Shown piece after piece: positions 57,855-64,000 of a stretch of DNA of 64,000 nt; within the stretch, counting starts at the first letter, position 1; every line of letters begins with the position of its first letter. Both the position numbers and the translations under genes were made by a program. The DNA comes from Tetrastigma voinierianum (Eukaryota > Streptophyta > Magnoliopsida > Vitales > Vitaceae): assembly GCA_016808115.1 (NCBI GenBank), contig JAEQBH010006824.1, positions 35,339-99,338 of the forward strand. The letters run 5' to 3'. Below the pieces are notes generated by a model. The model saw only the letters and a list, made by a program, of their open reading frames with translations, was not told where the DNA came from and did no database searches.

Positions 57855-58600
57855 CTAGAAGTTAATAAGCCTCATCGAAATGAGACAAACTCGAACATGA
57901 GGAATTGGTTCAGTCAATGGGAGCCCAAGAGAGCCTAAATACCATACCATAGCCTTCATTAAACAACCCCTTTGCCTCAATCTGGGGGAGCTCAGTTCCC
58001 TGCTATAATTAGCTTGACTAGCGCCTGACATGATACCTACCCGGGCCCCAAGCTTCAAAGTGTAGATAAAAAAAATCTCTACCAGTGAAATATCCAACTG
58101 GTAGAGAAAGTTTAGCACATTGCAACCCACCAAGATCCGAAAGACATTCGGATGTATGAGCGTAAGAGGTGCCACAATGAAGTGCAGGAACTGCTTCACC
58201 AACGACAAGATGGGGAAGCAAAGACCAAGAAAGAAACTACTCCTTGTGAAATGTAAGGCATTATATGCCCTCCCATGGGGCTGAGATAAAGTAGGCCTGT
58301 CCCCGAAAATTCTGCATCAATGTCACAGGACTCGACAAAAGGATCTCAACTCTCTACGATACAGCCCCACTGTGCTACCAGACAAGCGATTCGTAGGGGG
58401 TCCCTCTCTCGCCTACTCACTAGTAAGCCTCTTCCTAAAGCAATGAAGGCGTCAAAACCCTGGGAAGATAATATAAATCCCCCTTTGGAGGTTTGATAAC
58501 CCACAAATAACTAAACCTAAGAACCCCAAACCAAGCAGCTTTACAGGACCTAATGGGATGACCCCAACCTAGAATATCCTTAAACCGCCTATAAATTTTT
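57855..58600 (-). pseudogene. Minus-strand plant-transposon ORF remnant
   Basis: The minus strand gives PNVFRILVGCNVLNFLYQLD, then ISLVEIFFIYTLKLGA, and further upstream GHIMPYISQGVVSF (58280). These resemble a conserved part of Athila-associated accessory ORFs, with a hydrophobic core. It lies between a family C LTR and a family B LTR, opposite in strand to both. Assignment is from recall of similar plant sequences; function unknown. Frame breaks occur near 58210. Confidence 0.45.
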
Positions 58601-58963
58601 CATACTAACCCAACTAATGAATGATGAGGCAAAACTTAAACACAAAAATACCCTGCAAATGAGACACGAAAAGTATAATGAGGCAATGCAAACGAAGTTT
58701 GTAAAAACTCATCGAAAAATTGAAAGATGTCGAGGGGGTTCCGATAATTGCTTTGAAGCAACGGTTCGTATAAGCATAGGAGAAAAGAAATTGCAACAGG
58801 TAAAAGGCTTTATGAAATATTAAAATTCGGAGTCTAACCCCTATATAAAGGGATGAAACATCAGCATTAAATGTCATTAAACATCAACAAAAGTGCATAT
58901 TATTGGGAAATGTTCATACTCCACACAATTTCAGGACTAAATGTACTTCTGACATGTCAAAAG
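58601..58963. other. Unassigned spacer
   Basis: No recognised motif. CTATATAAAGGG at 58840 is TATA-like without an assigned transcript. The plus frame at 58617-58823 is charged and short and not called. Confidence 0.3.
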
Positions 58964-60310
58964 TGCTATTTTGAACCCTATTTTTAATAGGTTTTGAGCG
59001 CTTTTTGTGTACTAATTGTTATAATTAACCCAATTGACATGTTCGGGTCCCTATTGCACTTCTGATTGCATTCCGAGGCTGTTTTTGTAGTTTTTGCAGA
59101 ATCAAAACCAAATTTATCGTGGTCAATCCAATCATAACAAAGCTCCGTTGATTTCCATCACTTTATGTGTTTTTTATCAATTTCAAGAAGTTTCAGAATG
59201 AAGAATATCAAAGCTTGAAGAAATGGAACAGTGCAGTGGGAATAGTAGCCGCAGGAAGCAATGGAACAATAGCCGTAAACAAAGGCTAAATTAATATACC
59301 GACATTTCGCTATGATAATAATTCAAGTATCATAGCTAATTTTCGCTATGATAGATAAAATCACTGTGCATAGCGAAAATTGTCTGCTCCTGTTTTTGTG
59401 TTTAAACGACTCCGTTTTGGTTTTTCTCCTTTCTACCCTCACTGTAATTTTGTTGTTTCATATTGTTTTGTAATTTCTTTTCCTCGATATATAAGCCTTA
59501 GTCTCAGAATAATGACATCAATCACTGCTATCAAATTTTTCGAGAAGCTTTCTCAGCCTCTCCCGTTCTCTCGCTTCATTTTCCCTTTCTTTTCTATTTT
59601 CTTGTTGCCAAACAATTTCTCCAAGGATGACAACTCGAGGATGAGCTATTAAAACCTTCCTCCTACATAGCTGTCAGATGATCTGAAGGTCAGCTGGTCT
59701 CCCCGTTTCTTCTACGCAGTATCCACCGCCATCACTCGTGTTCCTTTCTAACCGTAGGTTTTATCCCTTCTAATCTCCTTGAATGGCTATTATTTGCAGC
59801 TTAGTGGTTCAAAGGATGCTATTGCTAGATCCACCGAGATTCATTAGTTACCCTCTACGACCCATTAAAAAACCGGAGTCCAGAGACTCATTCTTCACGA
59901 CGGACCACCGATGGCCAAGATGCCATTTTTCAAAAGGATAAATATTTTAGGTTAGGTTTAAAGCAATAAAGATCCAATTCGAAATGAGACTATATGTCAT
60001 CCTCCCCAATGCGAGGAAAAGACCCGAAACCCTCAGTCGCCTCAGAATCCAACCCCAATAGCCTAACACTTCCAAGGAGTTCTATTTACATTTTATTTTT
60101 ATTTAAATTTCAGCTTGCCAACCATCAACTCCCCTATTTTTACCAAGCCTTAAAATCCAAACCAAATTCACCATTTTTGACTTCACTTAAATCATTCGCA
60201 CGAAGAAAAATCATCCAAGTCTCATCCTGAACACTATACTGCAAGAGCTTTGCTACTAAAGAGAGAACTTAGATATAAATTTTGTTGATTTCGGATCACC
60301 CTACTGTGGC
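58964..60310 (+). repeat. Family B LTR of the pol-less element, 5'
   Basis: Starts TGCTATTTTGAACCC. Shares TTTTTGTGTACTAAT, TTTAAACGACTCCG, CGATATATAAGCC (TATA, 59485) and GATGACAACTCGAGGATG with the LTR at 7491, and the end CACCCTACTGTGGCACGAATC. Confidence 0.75.
59290..59385. promoter_or_regulatory. GCGAAATT/AATTTCGC motif cluster in U3 (copy 3)
   Basis: Few copies here: ATTTCGCTATGAT, TTTTCGCTATGATAG and CATAGCGAAAATTG. Same relative position upstream of TATA. Confidence 0.45.
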
Positions 60311-63174
60311 ACGAATCAACTTCACCTTTTAGCACATTCAATGTACGCATTAATTTTCTAGCCCTTTTGACTTTCCACACTCGAGGTTTAAAACACAGTA
60401 TTTTCCCCAACTGAAAAAACAAAAAATTCCCAGCCTAAGAAAAGGCATCAGCTGCGGTCTTTAATTCCACTCACTAATGGGCCCGTGCTCGCTCGACCTA
60501 TATCCGCCAGTCAGCACGTGAAGCCTACTTCAAGCCCATCTACCATATTAAAACCGGAGGGCACTACCTGTATGCGTGCCGAAGCCCGCTCATGAGAGCC
60601 AAGGTGTCTTCAGAGGCCACCTTCCGTGCAAATTCTTCGCCTAGTGGTTTCCAAGTCCCCTAACTAGCCCGCATATGGCAAGTTCGTTATGGATAAATGG
60701 ATGAAGGTGGGAAATACGCAAAAGATATTTATCCGCGAATTTCCTAGTTTCCTAATCTCTTACTTGAAAACATTTAACTTGATAAGGAAGAATTAATCCT
60801 TAATATGAAACGAGAGATTTTAATACTAAAATTATAACATTTTCTTTTCCTAAAAACAAGGAGAGGTTCGTGTATAATCAAGAAGACTCCCCCACAAGGG
60901 AAGGTGGCACCTAACCAAGCGCATACTTTCTTCTTCTTCTTCTCCATATTTTTGTTAACTTAATCATCAGAGAGGCGGTCGGCCCACCATCGTCGGATTG
61001 CCCTTTTGCAGGTTTACAGTGCGTCGATGATGCCTAGGGGATCAAACAATCTAGGTAACAATAAAACCCTAACAAAGGCATAGAGTGGAGCGCCGCCTAG
61101 AAGAGTCCGACTCTGATCGCGATATAAGATGTCGATCTTTTTTAAGTCTACATTACATGTTCGAGAAAAAGACGATGAAGCTATTTAAGCCATTAGAAAA
61201 CCTGAAGATCTCACTAGACTGGATCCGTTCAAATTCGAACTCCTCACAATCTCTCCCATGAAGAAGCTTTTGCCGAGAAAGCATGATTCAGTCTAGTTTA
61301 CCCTGTTCGGACTAGTTAACATGCTCAACAGCCATGGCAATGTAGGCGAGGTGGATGAAGATGAAAATGCGATGAAGGTCGAAAGGAAGTGGATGTGTTT
61401 AAATGAAGGTATTCACATTTGAAAAACCAAATACATGTAAGATCAATGGGGAGTGTGAAGAGCGTTTGCTGACCATATAGTTGCATGGGGTTTGAACAAA
61501 AACTAGGCTTTTCACCAAGTAAAATCGTTTCCTCCCATTTTCTTCTCTTCACTCCCATACATATTGATGGGGGGTTATTTTTAATAATACACAATCAAGG
61601 AATTTATGAGTGCCTTTCTACTTTTCTCAAGTTACATCCCCTTACACTTGTGCGTACATTAATTGCCCCATTATGTGTATACTTTAATTTCACCGTTATG
61701 CCTATTTAGGTGACTTTAACTCGTACGCAACTTTTCTCCTGCCCCCATACTCGAGGTGTTTGTCCGAGCATTGGGCCCTTTGGCGCTCGAGGTGGTTACC
61801 ACTACCTCATTACTCCGTTTAACCAAACTCGAGCCTTCACGCTCAGCGTGTATGGCCCATTTTGTTGGTTAGTTTATCCGGGTCGTGCACATCCTTCAAC
61901 TCCGCCTCACGCACTGGGCCTTTATTTCGCACGTGACCCGAGACTAACTTCATTCCACTGGCTCCCTTAATGCCTTTTCACACTATAGAGGCTAAGGAAT
62001 GGCGCTAAAATTTTTGGCACATGGTCGTCAATAAAACATTGGGTGGCAATCCCATCGAGTCTCGTGCACCATCATTACCTTTTTCCATTTACATCTAGTT
62101 GTTCTGGATTCGCCCCCAGTGTTTGTCTAGTCGTACAGATCATTAAATGTGCCTCCTTGATCGACGATCCACCCTATTGCTCAAATAGCCCCTCCTTCTC
62201 CTCCCTTTTGATATTTTTTGTCCTGTAATTTTGCTTCCCCCTCTGCTTTTTCTCTCCCACCTTCGCTCCGTTTGCTTTCTGTACTATGGGATCAAATAAG
62301 ATTTGTCTGGTAAGTTTCGAAAAAATCATGATTCTTTTCCATTTTCTATTTTTTTTTTCTTTTTGCCTCATTTTCTCTTACTATTTTTGTGTTTTTTTTT
62401 TCTCTTGTTTTTATTTTTTTTTTTCCTGACTCCGATGATTTCTCGCATGTCTTTCCAATGGTCCCAACAACAAGACAAAGGAACTCACAGACTGTCTACC
62501 TAAAACACTTCCCCGACTCTGCTGGGTGAAGAACCACACCCTCGCCGCCACGTCCGTGGGAAGTTCCTATCTAAAGATGGATTTCACGCCTCACACCGGC
62601 TCAACCCACGCCTGAGAGCCCCACGATGCATTTTGGGCAAGTACTCTTCCCTTCTCGTTCAGGTTCTTCCTTTTCTCAGCTCCTGGGCTCACAAACCGGA
62701 ACGAATATGGCCCGGGGGTGAATGAACTACATCCTTTGGCCCTAAATACACATTAGCGAGGGGCTAAGGTTTCCTCTCCCCCTGCTGATTTACCAATTCC
62801 TTTACTACACCCAGATCCACCCCGTTTATGTACATGTGAACATCATTCCGCCTCTCGTATGCGTAAGGAACAAGAGGTTCAAATTTCAGTTTAGTCAGAA
62901 GAGGTGTTGTTTGCTCCACACTTCCTTCCGGCTGCAAAGACAAGCTTAGCCAATACCACTGGCAACGCCCACCACTTCACCCAGTGACCCACTCCACCGA
63001 ACATGAGTAAGAATAAGCCTCAAGGAGCACAGCCAGGTTCGTTGTTTAGGGCTACGCAGCCCTATGCTAAGGAGCTCCTATCCCCACCGCCTCAGAGTCA
63101 ATATCAGCTTCACCACTTCTACTCAGGACCCTGCTCTCACACTTTAGATTCTCTTACGATTAAGGCTCAAAAAG
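60311..63174 (+). other. Interior of the pol-less Athila-type element
   Basis: Only short open frames. The last (63003-63185) runs into the LTR, as the env-position ORF does near 16560, but shares no clear motif with it. A T-rich stretch (62330-62430) precedes a basic, Ser/Thr/Pro-rich segment. It may be a very decayed env-position ORF; I cannot support more. Confidence 0.35.
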
Positions 63175-64000
63175 TGCTATTTTAAGCCCTATTCGAGATA
63201 GGTTTTGAGTACTTTTCACAAGACTAATCATATCAATTAAGCCAATTGAGGTGTTCAGGTCCACTTAGCATCACTCTCTATGCCATCATGAGGTTATTTC
63301 TGGTTATTTTAAGGTTTTTGCATGCCTCGCCACTAAGCTCAGTTCGATATCAAGAAGACGTATTTAACCACGAAGATTGAAACTATTTTCACCATCAAAA
63401 TATCAAGATTCGCGAAGAAATGAAGGCAAAATGATGAAAAAGGATGCAAGAGAATAAGATGGTGCAGTTGAAGCAAAACAGTAACCCGCCCAGAAATTTC
63501 GCCATGATTGCGAAAATTTTACCGATTGCGAAAATTTCGCAACCATAGCTTAAAATTTCGCAATCCTAGCGGTAGTTCGGAAAATTTCGCTTAAGTTAGC
63601 TAAAATTCAAGTATCTAGCTAAATTCATCAGGCTCTACAATTAACCAATTCTCGCTTATCTCATTTTTCGCAGCTAGTGAAATTAGCTAACTAGCAAAAA
63701 TTGCCAGAGATAGCGAAATTTCTCACCCCTCTATCTCCGTGTAATTTCATAGTTAATAAATTTCGCTTAAAGCATAAATTTTCGCTATCCTAGCGAAATT
63801 CGCATAAATAAATTCCCGCTTTCCTATTAATTTTGTGTATTTGTTCCTAAACGACTACGTTTGGTATTACCACCTTGGCTCTCAGACGCCTAATGTTTTG
63901 CAGATTCTCAGATTCACACTTGCTACTTCATAAAGCCCCATAATTTTGTAACCCTAAGCAACTTTTGATTTCAAGAAGAATTCCCGCAGCCTTTCATTTT
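63175..64000 (+). repeat. Family B LTR of the pol-less element, 3' (truncated by the window)
   Basis: Starts TGCTATTTTAAGCCC; shares TTTTGTGTATTTGTTCCTAAACGACTA-type sequence near 63830 (ATAAACGAC class). U3 is the most motif-rich of the four copies. Confidence 0.7.
63490..63800. promoter_or_regulatory. GCGAAATT/AATTTCGC motif cluster in U3 (copy 4, expanded)
   Basis: Roughly fifteen motif halves in both orientations within 310 bp, including TTGCGAAAATTTCGCAA (63526-63542) and TTCGCTATCCTAGCGAA (63781-63797). Confidence 0.6.

Larger units (their letters stand above)
58964..64000 (+). mobile_element. Athila-type element lacking pol, running off the window
   Basis: Family B LTRs at 58964-60310 and 63175-64000+ flank only about 2.9 kb. 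I see no gag capsid, protease, RT or integrase motif inside, so it is a non-autonomous or internally deleted member of the family. Both LTRs face the same way as the 7.5-18.0 kb element. Confidence 0.6.

Overview
This is a repeat-dominated stretch of a flowering-plant nuclear genome, most likely a eudicot; the species cannot be told from the sequence. It is AT-rich, eukaryotic, and built almost entirely of decayed, nested LTR retrotransposons. The recognisable coding remnants belong to plant transposon lineages: an Athila-like Ty3/gypsy element, a Del/Tekay-like Ty3/gypsy element with an initiator-Met-tRNA primer site, a Tat/Retand-like gag-protease fragment, a Ty1/copia element, and ORFs carrying the 'putative plant transposon protein' (Transposase_32-type) domain. 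I see no host gene, rRNA, tRNA gene or CRISPR array. Most open frames are short, broken, or artefacts of tandem repeats. The longest open frame (278 codons, about 50.5-51.3 kb) is only a low-complexity array.

I sorted the LTRs into five families by comparing copies within the window. Family A has LTRs of about 2-4.4 kb (34.3-37.1, 37.8-39.9, 41.8-43.7 and 48.7-53.1 kb). Family B is Athila-like with LTRs of about 1.35 kb starting TGCTATTTT (7.49, 16.63, 58.96 and 63.18 kb). Family C has LTRs with TCGCGA palindromes (4.88, 24.24, 41.4 and 56.6 kb). Family D is Del/Tekay-like with LTRs starting like TGTGACACCC (0-2.8, 18.25-21.57 and 43.7-45.8 kb). Family E is a single copy (29.5-32.4 kb).

Layout. 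0-2.8 kb: D LTR. 2.8-6.1 kb: family C coding remnant, 3' region and LTR. 6.3-7.5 kb: env-position ORF of a B element abutting the next LTR. 7.5-18.0 kb: full-length but defective Athila-like element (LTR, gag, protease, RT, RNase H, integrase, env-position ORF, LTR). 18.0-22.2 kb: a coiled-coil ORF split by a solo D LTR. 22.2-26 kb: family C 3' region and LTR with a long palindrome array. 26.6-32.7 kb: minus-strand copia element whose gag is split by the E LTR. 33.3-33.9 kb: SINE-like head plus a recent tandem duplication. 34.3-39.9 kb: minus-strand A element with about 0.7 kb of interior. 39.9-41.1 kb: Tat/Retand gag-protease remnant. 41.4-43.7 kb: C and A LTR pieces. 43.7-53.7 kb: Del/Tekay-like element whose RNase H is split by a 4.4-kb solo A LTR. 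53.7-57.8 kb: another family C ORF, 3' region and LTR. 57.8-58.6 kb: minus-strand ORF remnant. 58.96-64 kb: an Athila-type element with no pol, running off the window.

Nothing here works together as a host pathway; the relations are insertional (what landed in what) and regulatory (LTR promoters with TATA boxes and repeated motifs). The signals most worth a second look are the regularly spaced TCGCGA palindromes in family C LTRs, an independent GCGAAATT/AATTTCGC motif cluster in family B LTRs, a short reading frame conserved between two diverged family C copies, and LTRs swollen by private tandem arrays. Boundaries were found by eye and most are good to tens of bases.
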